From an uncultured Chlorobiaceae bacterium (GTDB lineage: Bacteria > Bacteroidota > Chlorobiia > Chlorobiales > Chlorobiaceae), in contig CAIYWF010000073.1 in assembly GCA_903929845.1 (NCBI GenBank), positions 1 to 7,707 on the forward strand: 7,707 nt of DNA, read 5' to 3'. A model generated the notes under the pieces. It did not search any database, was not told the DNA's origin, and was given only the letters and a program-made list of their open reading frames with translations. Shown here in pieces: positions 1-6,753 of this stretch. Positions within the stretch are counted from its first letter, which is position 1. Every line of letters begins with the position of its first letter. A program made the position numbers and the translations under genes.

Positions 1-198
1 ATCAGACAATCATCACTTGCCGTGCATGGAATATTTGCTGTCGGTTTCGCCTTTCTTGCTAACCGGATTGTCAAGGCGCTCAAGAAAAACGAAAGAACCC
101 TGCATGATGCCGCCGGTTTTTCTGATGGCCTTATGATCCAGAAAGTTTTGCAGGCGGGTAGAAAATCAGACAAGCTTCACCGCTGGGTGAAAATTTAG
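1..198 (+). CDS. C-terminal end of a probable Gfo/Idh/MocA-family oxidoreductase (5' truncated)
   Basis: An open frame runs from the first base to a TAG at 196-198, giving 65 residues with no start in view. The tail has the pattern typical of the C-terminus of NAD(P)-dependent Gfo/Idh/MocA dehydrogenases: a helix (around residues 12-30), then FSDGLMIQKVLQAGRKSD, then a tryptophan-containing last strand ending RWVKI. This corresponds to the family's usual 'F-x-D-G-x-x-x-Q-x-V-L-x-A-x-x-x-S ... W-V' ending. The Rossmann domain and the catalytic Lys lie outside the window, so substrate and reaction cannot be stated. It converges on the ABC-F gene with only 20 bp between the stop codons. The reading frame is seen directly; the family call is by pattern memory and moderately certain. 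Confidence 0.55.
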   Translation: MRQSSLAVHGIFAVGFAFLANRIVKALKKNERTLHDAAGFSDGLMIQKVLQAGRKSDKLHRWVKI

Positions 199-218
199 CT
201 CGAGGCTGAAATATTCTG

Positions 219-2177
219 TCAGGAGACTTTTTCCCACTCGGCAAAGAGCGCATTCAACTCATTGCACAGCGCATGGTAACCATCGAGGACTTTGGCGTTT
301 TCTTCTTTGCTTTTTTTGTAGAAATCCTCTGTTGCCATAATGGTTTCAATTGACTCTTTTTTCTGTTCAAGTCGGTTGATTTTCTGTTCTATCTCATCGA
401 TTCTTTTCTTGTTTTTCGTAGATGCTGCGCTCTTCTTTGCCTGCTCTTTTTCTTTTTCGGTTGTTTTTGTTACCGTACGCTGGTTTTTCTGTTTTGCTGC
501 TATCTCTTGCTGGCGCTCGGCTTCAATGGCTTTCTCTGCTTTTTCGAGATATTCGGCGTAGGTGCCGAGGTGTAGTTGCAATGAGCCGTTTTTTATTTCA
601 ACAACCTTGTTTACGAGGCTGTCAAGGAAATAGCGGTCATGGCTGACAATCAGCAAAGTGCCGTCATAGTATTCAAGTGAGTCGATCAACATCTCTTTTG
701 AGCGCATGTCGAGATGGTTGGTTGGCTCATCCATAATCAGAAGGTTCGAGGCTTGAAGCAGGATTTTGGCGAGGGCAACCCTTGATTTTTCTCCACCGGA
801 GAGAACTCTTATTTTTTTGTTGACAGCGTCGCCGCTGAAGAGAAAGCAGCCGAGAATGTCCCGCACCTTTTTCTGGGCTTCAGATGAGGGAGCGGAATCC
901 ATCATCTCCAGGTAGATGCTTTTGTCGGGGGAGAGGTTTTCTGTCTGATGCTGTGCGAAATAGTTCAGGGTAACATTGTGCCCCATAGTCAGTTTGCCTT
1001 CAAAATCAATTTCTCCTGCCAGAATTTTACAGAAGGTCGTTTTTCCGGCGCCGTTCGAGCCGACGATAGCAATCCGGTCACCGCGCATGACCTCCAGATC
1101 AATACCGTTCAGTACCTGTTTTTTAGTTCCATCGGGCAGTAGATAAGCTTTTTTAACCTCTTCAAGTCGCATCACTTCCCGTCCGGAAGGATTGGCTTTA
1201 GGAAATCGGAAAGAGATTCGGGAGAGATCCTCTTCGGGTGACTGAAGGTTTTTTTCCATTTTCTCCATCTGCCTGAGGCGGCTCTGCGCTTGTCTTGCTT
1301 TTGTGGCTTTATAGCGGAACCGGTCAACAAATGCTTTCAACTCCTCCATTTTCTTCAGGTCATTCTCATATTTGCCCATCATCAACTCATACCGTTCAGC
1401 TTTCTCCGTTTCATAGTAGGAGTAGTTCCCCTTGTATTCGTTGATACGCTCAAAAGCAATTTCCAGCGTTTTTGTTGTAAGCTTGTCGAGGAAAAAGCGG
1501 TCGTGCGAGACAATGACATAGCTGTGCTCATAATTAAGAAGATAATTTTCAAGCCAGCGGAGCGAATCGATGTCGAGATGGTTTGTTGGTTCATCAAGCA
1601 ACAGAAGTGTTGGATTCTGGAGTAGTAACTTCGTTATATGAAGACGCATCTGCCATCCTCCTGAAAAAGCCTTGACTTTTTTATGAAAATCTATTTCACT
1701 GAACCCAAGTCCGGCAAGAACTTTTTCAGCATCAGACTGCATGGTGTAGCCGCCGAGATGTTCAAATTCGTGCATCGCATCAGAAAAACGCTCGATAAGG
1801 AGGTGGTAGGCTTCGCTTTCATAATCCTGTTCCGGTAGCGCCAGTTCGTGTTCCATCCGGGTGATTTTTTCCGAGAGTTCAAACAGTCGGGCGTTTGCCT
1901 GAAGAGCATACTGCAGGGCAGTTTTTTCCAGATCGGCCTCAAAAGAAATCTCTTGGGGAAGATAGCCAATGGTGGTTTCTGCCGATTTTAGAAACTGTCC
2001 GTTGGTAATGAGGGCTGAGTCGGTTGTCGGTCCGCTTATGAGGCGCAGGAGGGTTGTTTTTCCTGTTCCGTTAAGACCGACAAGACTGACATGGTCTTTA
2101 TCTCCAATGCGGAATGAGGTATCGGTCAGGAGTTGTTTGGTTCCCACGCTGAGGGAAAGGTTTCTTGCTTCGAGCAT
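219..2177 (-). CDS. ABC-F family ATPase (twin-NBD, ribosome-associated type, YheS/YdiF-like)
   Basis: A complete 652-residue soluble protein with two ABC ATPase domains and no membrane segment, the hallmark of ABC-F proteins, which bind the ribosomal E site and relieve stalled or antibiotic-blocked translation. NBD1 has Walker A GLNGTGKT (34-41), Q-loop Gln75, a variant signature FSGGW (171-175), Walker B LLLLDEP (191-197) and switch His225. A charged two-helix linker (about 253-315), including FVDRFRYKATKARQAQSR, is the P-site-tRNA-interaction motif. NBD2 has Walker A GSNGAGKT (373-380), signature LSGGE (459-463), Walker B LLIMDEP (479-485) and His513. Both catalytic Glu residues (196 and 484) are present. 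A Lys/Glu-rich tail (about 545-652) looks like the C-terminal coiled coil of Uup/YdiF types. The start at 2177 is the usual ABC-F beginning, with an AAGG 10 nt upstream (2188-2191). It stands alone, divergent from the efflux operon. A housekeeping translation factor is more likely than an antibiotic-resistance factor, but sequence reading cannot settle this. Confidence 0.95.
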   Translation of the reverse strand: MLEARNLSLSVGTKQLLTDTSFRIGDKDHVSLVGLNGTGKTTLLRLISGPTTDSALITNGQFLKSAETTIGYLPQEISFEADLEKTALQYALQANARLFELSEKITRMEHELALPEQDYESEAYHLLIERFSDAMHEFEHLGGYTMQSDAEKVLAGLGFSEIDFHKKVKAFSGGWQMRLHITKLLLQNPTLLLLDEPTNHLDIDSLRWLENYLLNYEHSYVIVSHDRFFLDKLTTKTLEIAFERINEYKGNYSYYETEKAERYELMMGKYENDLKKMEELKAFVDRFRYKATKARQAQSRLRQMEKMEKNLQSPEEDLSRISFRFPKANPSGREVMRLEEVKKAYLLPDGTKKQVLNGIDLEVMRGDRIAIVGSNGAGKTTFCKILAGEIDFEGKLTMGHNVTLNYFAQHQTENLSPDKSIYLEMMDSAPSSEAQKKVRDILGCFLFSGDAVNKKIRVLSGGEKSRVALAKILLQASNLLIMDEPTNHLDMRSKEMLIDSLEYYDGTLLIVSHDRYFLDSLVNKVVEIKNGSLQLHLGTYAEYLEKAEKAIEAERQQEIAAKQKNQRTVTKTTEKEKEQAKKSAASTKNKKRIDEIEQKINRLEQKKESIETIMATEDFYKKSKEENAKVLDGYHALCNELNALFAEWEKVS

Positions 2178-2290
2178 GATAAAAAGGCCTTGTAAAAATA
2201 ATGGTCATCATTGAAATAATTCTGTAACATGGGGGAAAAGATACAATTTTTCATGAAAGCTTTATGAGATGAATCAGAGAGTATTCTGTT

Positions 2291-2316
2291 TTACCTTTCC
2301 TGTAATCGGGAGGTAA
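2291..2316. repeat. Inverted repeat, possible operator or RNA hairpin
   Basis: Arms TTACCT (2291-2296) and AGGTAA (2311-2316) are perfectly complementary. As RNA the pairing can extend inwards by two G-U pairs and one C-G pair to a 9-bp stem around an 8-nt loop. No T-tract follows on either strand, so it does not look like a terminator. It is about 127 bp upstream of the TolC-family start and 114 bp upstream of the ABC-F start, where a dimeric regulator could act on either gene. Function is inference only. Confidence 0.35.
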
Positions 2317-2376
2317 GGCCGTACAGAGTTACTTTTTATTAATAAGTGCAAGGTTTCGGGGAAAAGAACGTCCTAC

Positions 2377-2407
2377 TTGATGTAAGATTTTATAAAAGGT
2401 TGATGTA
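2377..2407 (+). repeat. Direct repeat TTGATGTA x2, 23 bp apart, upstream of the efflux operon
   Basis: The octamer TTGATGTA occurs exactly at 2377-2384 and 2400-2407, start to start 23 bp, roughly two helical turns. The second copy ends 35 bp before the operon's start codon and 12 bp before a -10-like TATACT at 2420-2425. Same-face tandem half-sites just upstream of a weak promoter are typical of activator sites, such as those of response regulators. The repeat is seen directly; a regulatory role is inference and chance recurrence in AT-rich DNA is possible. Confidence 0.35.
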
Positions 2408-2442
2408 TGGTTCCTCCATTATACTGACTGGACACTTCTGCA

Positions 2443-3717
2443 ATGAGAGCAAGAATTTCTTTGTTACTGGCGCTGTTATTTTTTTTCGCTGTTTTGCCGC
2501 TAAGGGCTGAAGAGTCTCTGACGTGGCAGCAGTGTGTCAGCGAGGCTCGGCGAGCGCATCCCGACCTCTCCTCGGCTTTTGCACTCTTGCAGCAGGCTGA
2601 GGCTGACAAGCGCATAACGCAAGGATCGCTTCTTCCACAACTTAGCCTTGGAGCAAGTTCTCAGCAGAACGGTACCACCGAAAAAGGGATCGGTGCGTCA
2701 TCAGTTGTCTCTTATTCGCTGTCGGCAGAGCAGCTTCTCTATGATGGCCACAAAACATCCAACCAGGTGGCAAGCAATGAAGAGGCAATCAAGGCAGCCA
2801 AATATAATTACAGCGCAGTTTCTGCCAACGTTCGTTTTGCCCTTCGGTCAGCATTTACCCAATTGCTTCTTGCGCAGGATCTTGTCGGTCTTACGGTTGA
2901 GATTGCCGAAAGACGACAGAAGAATGTGCGGCTGATCAATCTGTATTACCAGGGAGGTAAGGAACATATTGGTTCGCTTCATCAGGCCCAGGCCGATCTT
3001 GCCCAGGCGGAGTTTGAAGTTTCCCAAGCCGAGCGAGGTCTTGTGTTTGCCCAGACAAGACTTGCGTCTGCTCTTGGACGCGATATCCATAAACCTCTCA
3101 TGGTTCAGGGCTCCTACAGGGCCAGTGACCTTTCCGTCGAAAAGCCTGATCTCGACTTGCTGGCAAAAAATAATCCGCTCTTTCAGCAGCTTGATGCCAA
3201 AAGCAGGGCAGCTCGCTATGCTTATGATGTTGCCAAAAGTGCCTTTTCACCCCAGCTCTACATGACCACATCGGTCGGGCGAAGTTCTCCTGATCGCTGG
3301 CCATTCAATGCGGTGGATTGGGGAGCGGGTTTTACCCTTTCAGTGCCGATCTATGAAGGAGGCAGCGGCCGGGAGAGGGTTTCCAAAGCAATGGCTGTTC
3401 TGAGCCAACAGAATGCTCTGGAAAAAAGCGGTTATCTCCAACTTTTTGATACGCTTGAACAAAACTGGAAGAATTTTCAGGATGCCAAACGAATGGTTGT
3501 GGTTCAAAAAAAACAGCTTGATGCGGCAACTGATCGCTCTGCCATTGCCAATGCCCAATACTCGAACGGCCTTGTTACCTTCAACGAGTGGGTGATTATT
3601 GAAAACAATCTTGTTGGTGCTAAAAAGAATTATCTCAATGCTGAGGCTAATCTGCTGATTGCTGAGGCTCAATGGATACAGATAAAAGGAGGAAGCCTTG
3701 ATGATCAGCAGGAGTAA
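2443..3717 (+). CDS. TolC-family outer-membrane efflux protein
   Basis: A 424-residue outer-membrane factor that would form the trimeric beta-barrel and periplasmic alpha-helical exit duct of the pump encoded by this operon. Residues 1-22 are a signal peptide: basic MRAR, a hydrophobic core of Leu/Phe, and likely cleavage after LRA before EESLTW. Two internally similar halves follow, as in all TolC proteins. The first has Gln/Ala-rich helices (about 27-60), then LLPQLSLGAS (63-72) entering the barrel. The second repeats this with AFSPQLYMTTSVG (267-279), then the family's LSVPIYEGG (299-307) and long helices rich in Ala, Gln and Asn (310-412). It is somewhat shorter than E. coli TolC. The ATG at 2443 is the first in frame after a TGA at 2425. 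Its ribosome site is weak, at best GGA at 2430-2432. No lipobox Cys follows the signal peptide, so it is not lipidated like OprM. It is first of three overlapping genes. Confidence 0.93.
   Translation: MRARISLLLALLFFFAVLPLRAEESLTWQQCVSEARRAHPDLSSAFALLQQAEADKRITQGSLLPQLSLGASSQQNGTTEKGIGASSVVSYSLSAEQLLYDGHKTSNQVASNEEAIKAAKYNYSAVSANVRFALRSAFTQLLLAQDLVGLTVEIAERRQKNVRLINLYYQGGKEHIGSLHQAQADLAQAEFEVSQAERGLVFAQTRLASALGRDIHKPLMVQGSYRASDLSVEKPDLDLLAKNNPLFQQLDAKSRAARYAYDVAKSAFSPQLYMTTSVGRSSPDRWPFNAVDWGAGFTLSVPIYEGGSGRERVSKAMAVLSQQNALEKSGYLQLFDTLEQNWKNFQDAKRMVVVQKKQLDAATDRSAIANAQYSNGLVTFNEWVIIENNLVGAKKNYLNAEANLLIAEAQWIQIKGGSLDDQQE
3687..3692 (+). promoter_or_regulatory. Strong Shine-Dalgarno for the adaptor gene, inside the TolC-family gene
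   Basis: AGGAGG, a perfect anti-Shine-Dalgarno match, lies within the last codons of the outer-membrane factor gene. It sits 8 nt before the ATG at 3701 and 5 nt before the in-frame TTG at 3698. The spacing favours ATG 3701 as the adaptor start. Confidence 0.8.
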
Positions 3718-4669
3718 GCTTGTATGGGGTATTGTTGGGACGCTTTTAGTTGTTGGGGTCGCATCGTTTTTTGTTTTCAGGGGAAACCGGTCTACCGAGA
3801 AGCGTTTTGATGAAATTCGTCCATCAAGGGGGAGCATCAGCTCATCAGTATCGACAACCGGCGCGGTCGAACCGCAAAACCGTGTTAAAATTCAGTCCTC
3901 GGTTGGAGGCAGAATAGAGGAGATTCTTGTTGAAGAGGGGCAAATTGTCAAGAAAGGGGAGGTGCTTGCTATGCTTAGTTCGACCGAGCGGGCGGCGTTG
4001 CTTGATGCAGCCAAGCTGCGGGGGAAGAGTGAGCTGGAGTACTGGCAGAAGGTCTACAAGGAAACTGCGGTCATGGCTCCGATGGAGGGGCAGGTCATAG
4101 TTCGAAGTGTAGACCCCGGACAAACGGTAACAGCGAGTGATTCAGTATTTGTTCTTTCCGATCGTCTTATTGTAGAGGCGTACGTCGATGAAACCGATAT
4201 TGGAAGGGTAAAGGCAGGGCAGAAGGCGGTGATAGGGCTTGATGCATATCCTGAAATCAAGGTAAACGGGGTTGTCGGGCATATCTACTATGAGTCGCAT
4301 TTGCAGAATAACGTCAATATCTATAACGTCGATGTTATTCCTGAGCGTATTCCCGATGTTTTTCGCTCAGGCATGAGTGCCAATATCAGGATTATTGTAC
4401 AGGAAAAGAATGATGCGCTGCTGTTGCCGGTCGGAGCTGTTCAGAATAAAAATGGCAAAAGTGTGGTACTCCAGAAAAGCGATGAAACTGGTTCTGCGCA
4501 TCGCTACAGGTCGGTGCAGACAGGGTTACAGGATGATCGCAATATAGAGATCATTGATGGTCTGACTGATAACTCTGTTGTATTGCTTCCGGATACAACG
4601 TTTGTTTTGCCGAAAAACAATGGAGGTTCCAATCCCTTTACGCCACAACGGAACAATAGGAAACAATGA
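3701..4669 (+). CDS. MacA/HlyD-type periplasmic adaptor (membrane fusion protein) with a very short helical hairpin
   Basis: A 322-residue adaptor that would link the MacB transporter to the outer-membrane factor. Residues 7-26 form one N-terminal membrane anchor, with the rest in the periplasm. The first half of the barrel-sandwich (lipoyl-like) domain spans about 59-92 (KIQSSVGGRIEEILVEEGQ, then GEVLAML) and the second half about 123-153 (VMAPMEGQVIVRSVDPGQTV). Only about 28 residues (95-122) separate the halves, where E. coli MacA has roughly 100 forming a long alpha-hairpin. A beta-barrel follows (about 154-235, including VEAYVDETDIGRVKAGQ and FRSGMSANIRI), then a membrane-proximal domain (about 239-304, LLPVGAV and GLTDNSVVLLP). 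The tail (305-322) is polar and Asn-rich. ATG 3701 is preferred over TTG 3698 because of the AGGAGG at 3687. The gene overlaps the upstream one by 17 nt and the downstream one by 4 nt. The short hairpin sits in an intact frame, so it is not decay. Confidence 0.92.
   Translation: MISRSKLVWGIVGTLLVVGVASFFVFRGNRSTEKRFDEIRPSRGSISSSVSTTGAVEPQNRVKIQSSVGGRIEEILVEEGQIVKKGEVLAMLSSTERAALLDAAKLRGKSELEYWQKVYKETAVMAPMEGQVIVRSVDPGQTVTASDSVFVLSDRLIVEAYVDETDIGRVKAGQKAVIGLDAYPEIKVNGVVGHIYYESHLQNNVNIYNVDVIPERIPDVFRSGMSANIRIIVQEKNDALLLPVGAVQNKNGKSVVLQKSDETGSAHRYRSVQTGLQDDRNIEIIDGLTDNSVVLLPDTTFVLPKNNGGSNPFTPQRNNRKQ
4658..4669 (+). promoter_or_regulatory. Translational coupling junction (AGGAA ... ATGA) of adaptor and macB
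   Basis: The macB start codon and the adaptor stop codon share the tetranucleotide ATGA at 4666-4669. A purine-rich AGGAA at 4658-4662 precedes the ATG by only 3 nt, a tight spacing. This arrangement suggests re-initiation by ribosomes finishing the adaptor, which would keep the two subunits in step. Confidence 0.7.
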
Positions 4670-6639
4670 GCGCCTTGCTTGAACTTGTAGATGTCCATCG
4701 GACATACCTTATTGGAGAAAGCACAGTGCAAGCTTTGCGGGGCGTTTCAGTGACGATTGAGCAGGGTGAGTTTGTTGCGATTATGGGGCCTTCAGGATCG
4801 GGAAAATCCTCTCTGCTTCAGATTCTTGGCCTACTTGACACTCCCGACAAGGGCAACTACCTGCTTTTTGGTCATAATGTCAATACGATGAAGGAAGATG
4901 AGCAGGCGGGACTTCGCAATACAGTTGCTGGCTTTGTCTTTCAGCAGTTTCATTTGCTCAAGCGAATGAACATTGTCGATAATGTACGTCTTCCTCATAT
5001 CTACAGCGGCATCAAGGGGGATTTTCGCAAGGAGGCAATAGAACGCCTTAAGCAGGTTGGACTTGAACATCGAGTTGACCATACGCCCAACCAGCTCTCA
5101 GGCGGCGAGCAGCAGCGTGTGGCTATAGCGCGGGCTCTCATCCGCGATCCCATGATTATTTTTGCTGATGAACCGACCGGTAATCTCGATACGAAAAATT
5201 CAGCCGAAATCATGAAGATTCTCAAGGGACTTCATGAAGAGGGAAAAACCATCATTATGGTAACGCATGAAAACGAGATTGCTGCCTATGCAGGGCGTGT
5301 TATTACCATGCGGGATGGTGTCATAGTCTCAGATGAACGCAAGAGCGGGACGGGAGCATTGGCGACAGTTGCAGGAGAGCTGAATTTTGATGCGCAAGTT
5401 GCAAAGAAGGTTTCGCTATGGCAGGATGGGCGGTTTACAGGATTTATATTTCAAGCTGTTCAGTCCATTCTGGCCAACAAGCTGCGCTCTTTTCTTTCCG
5501 TACTCGGAATTTTTGTTGGGGTTGCATCGGTAATTGCCATGATGGCGCTTGGTGAGGGTGCAAAAGCGGCCATGCAGGAACAATTGAAATCAATGGGTTC
5601 CAACATGCTCTCAATCAGGGGAGGATCAGCGAAGATCAGAGGTGCCGCTCAGGGAGCCGGAGCTGTTGCCCGTTTTACCTTTACTGATGTGGACGATATT
5701 GCTGCGCTTCACACGCTGGTGAAAAATGCGACAGGGGTAGTCAACGGAGCTGGAAGGATTGTTTACGGCAACAAAAACTGGAGCACAAGCCTTACCGGCG
5801 CTGGGTTTGATTATGGCCTCATGCGGGCGTCGATCCCATCGATTGGGAGGTGGTTTACCCAGGATGAGATTCAGACGAGGGCAAAGGTCGCCATAGTTGG
5901 TGTGACGGTTGTCAAGGAGATTTTTGGTACAAGTAATCCTCTCGGCAAGACCATAAAAATCAACCGGATTAATTTCACGGTCATCGGGATCGCCCCGGCA
6001 AAAGGTTTTTCCGGGGCCCAGGATGAGGACGACGTTACGATCATTCCTGTAACGACCGCCATGTACAGAGTGCTTGGCAAGGATTATCTCAGCGGAATTT
6101 TTGTTGAAGTTACTTCACCCACCCTGATTAACCAGGCAAAAAATGCGATCAGCGAGCTGATTCGTAAACGGCATCATTTGAAGGATGATGATGACACATT
6201 CAATATCAGGGATATGACTGAAATTCAGCAAATGCTCAGCAGCACCACGCAGACCATGAGCCTTCTGCTGGGTTCTATTGCAGCTATCTCGCTTGTGGTA
6301 GGAGGAATTGGTATTATGAATATCATGCTGGTATCAGTAACTGAAAGGACCAGGGAGATCGGTTTGCGCAAAGCTATCGGTGCAAGAAAAAGCGATATCA
6401 TGCTTCAGTTTTTAGTCGAATCGGTCGGTATGACCATCAGCGGAGGTTTTATCGGGATACTCGCCGGTATTGGTATTTCCCTTATACTCTCTTTTTTTGC
6501 GGGGTGGGCTGTAAAGACCTCACTCATTTCGGTGGTTCTCGCATCAGCTTTTTCGGCGGTTATCGGTATCTTTTTTGGCCTCTGGCCAGCAAGGAAAGCA
6601 GCAGAACTCAATCCGGTAGAAGCCCTCCGTTATGAGTAA
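4666..6639 (+). CDS. macB: MacB-type ABC transporter, fused ATPase-permease
   Basis: A 657-residue inner-membrane mechanotransmission ABC transporter, close to the length of E. coli MacB. The ATPase is N-terminal (about 1-225): Walker A GPSGSGKSS (41-49), Q-loop Gln93, signature LSGGEQQ (144-150), Walker B IIFADEP (164-170) with catalytic Glu169, D-loop NLD (173-175) and switch His201. After a linker come membrane helix 1 (about 275-297, after NKLRSFLSVLGIFVGVAS), a periplasmic domain of about 235 residues, helix 2 (about 532-556), the cytoplasmic coupling segment TERTREIGLRKAIGA (559-573), helix 3 (about 585-611) and helix 4 (about 619-642). The end, PARKAAELNPVEALRYE, is diagnostic of MacB/FtsX permeases. 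Residues expected to be essential are all present, so the protein should be active as a dimer. It starts inside the adaptor's stop (ATGA) with AGGAA at 4658-4662. Substrates of this family include macrolides, heme precursors, lipopeptides and toxins; this one is unknown. LolCDE is unlikely because ATPase and permease are fused and an adaptor is present. Confidence 0.95.
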   Translation: MSALLELVDVHRTYLIGESTVQALRGVSVTIEQGEFVAIMGPSGSGKSSLLQILGLLDTPDKGNYLLFGHNVNTMKEDEQAGLRNTVAGFVFQQFHLLKRMNIVDNVRLPHIYSGIKGDFRKEAIERLKQVGLEHRVDHTPNQLSGGEQQRVAIARALIRDPMIIFADEPTGNLDTKNSAEIMKILKGLHEEGKTIIMVTHENEIAAYAGRVITMRDGVIVSDERKSGTGALATVAGELNFDAQVAKKVSLWQDGRFTGFIFQAVQSILANKLRSFLSVLGIFVGVASVIAMMALGEGAKAAMQEQLKSMGSNMLSIRGGSAKIRGAAQGAGAVARFTFTDVDDIAALHTLVKNATGVVNGAGRIVYGNKNWSTSLTGAGFDYGLMRASIPSIGRWFTQDEIQTRAKVAIVGVTVVKEIFGTSNPLGKTIKINRINFTVIGIAPAKGFSGAQDEDDVTIIPVTTAMYRVLGKDYLSGIFVEVTSPTLINQAKNAISELIRKRHHLKDDDDTFNIRDMTEIQQMLSSTTQTMSLLLGSIAAISLVVGGIGIMNIMLVSVTERTREIGLRKAIGARKSDIMLQFLVESVGMTISGGFIGILAGIGISLILSFFAGWAVKTSLISVVLASAFSAVIGIFFGLWPARKAAELNPVEALRYE

Positions 6640-6683
6640 AGCCTGGAATGGAAAAAATTATTTTACACAAGCTTTGATATAAC

Positions 6684-6718
6684 TTCGCGCCCCGCACAAA
6701 AAAATTGCGGGGTACGAA
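6684..6718. terminator. GC-rich hairpin between convergent macB and sucC, probable shared terminator
   Basis: CCCCGCA (6690-6696) pairs perfectly with TGCGGGG (6706-6712) around a 9-nt A-rich loop. After a G-T wobble and one mismatch, TTCG (6684-6687) pairs with CGAA (6715-6718). Outer arms ATAACTT (6679-6685) and AAGTTAT (6722-6728) are also complementary, an alternative outer pairing if the A-run bulges out. It lies in the 114-bp gap between the two convergent stop codons, where a bidirectional terminator is expected. Neither strand has a U-tract immediately after the stem; the homopolymer lies on the other side, reading as A's after the stem on the plus strand. Termination is therefore inferred from place and stem strength, not from a classic intrinsic signature. 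Confidence 0.5.
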
Positions 6719-6753
6719 AAAAAGTTATGTAGGCTATCGCAAGAAGTGTCAGC

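Larger units (their letters stand above)
2178..2442. other. Divergent intergenic region between the ABC-F gene and the efflux operon
   Basis: These 265 bp must contain the promoters for both divergent units. I see no open frame with coding character. Visible structure includes overlapping dyads at 2249-2267 (a perfect TTTCATGAAA next to AAAGCTTT), a hairpin-forming inverted repeat at 2291-2316, a perfect AT-rich palindrome TTATTAATAA at 2336-2345, and a direct repeat of TTGATGTA at 2377-2384 and 2400-2407. A -10-like TATACT lies at 2420-2425 on the plus strand and overlaps a perfect TATAAT on the minus strand (2418-2423). Neither has a good -35 at 16-18 bp, so no promoter is assigned firmly. 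Confidence 0.6.

Noticed and set aside
176..191. Perfect 6-bp hairpin TTCACC-GCTG-GGTGAA near the convergent 3' ends of the oxidoreductase and ABC-F genes, considered as a terminator
   Set aside because: It lies within the oxidoreductase coding sequence, has a weak stem and no U-tract on either strand; too little to call.
2418..2423. Perfect TATAAT on the minus strand as the ABC-F promoter
   Set aside because: No -35-like hexamer at 16-18 bp, and it would give a leader of more than 230 nt; the motif can arise by chance in this AT-rich region.
2373..2615. 80-residue minus-strand open frame opposite the start of the TolC-family gene
   Set aside because: It overlaps the signal peptide and first helix of a clear gene, has no family resemblance and no good ribosome site; a shadow frame.
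3340..3837. 165-residue minus-strand open frame across the TolC-family/adaptor junction
   Set aside because: Its length is notable, but it lies wholly opposite two well-supported genes, has no recognisable motif and looks like a reverse-complement shadow.
4666..5340. LolD-type lipoprotein-release ATPase for the N-terminal half of the transporter
   Set aside because: The ATPase resembles LolD, but the same frame continues into a four-helix MacB permease and an adaptor precedes it, so MacB is the better call.
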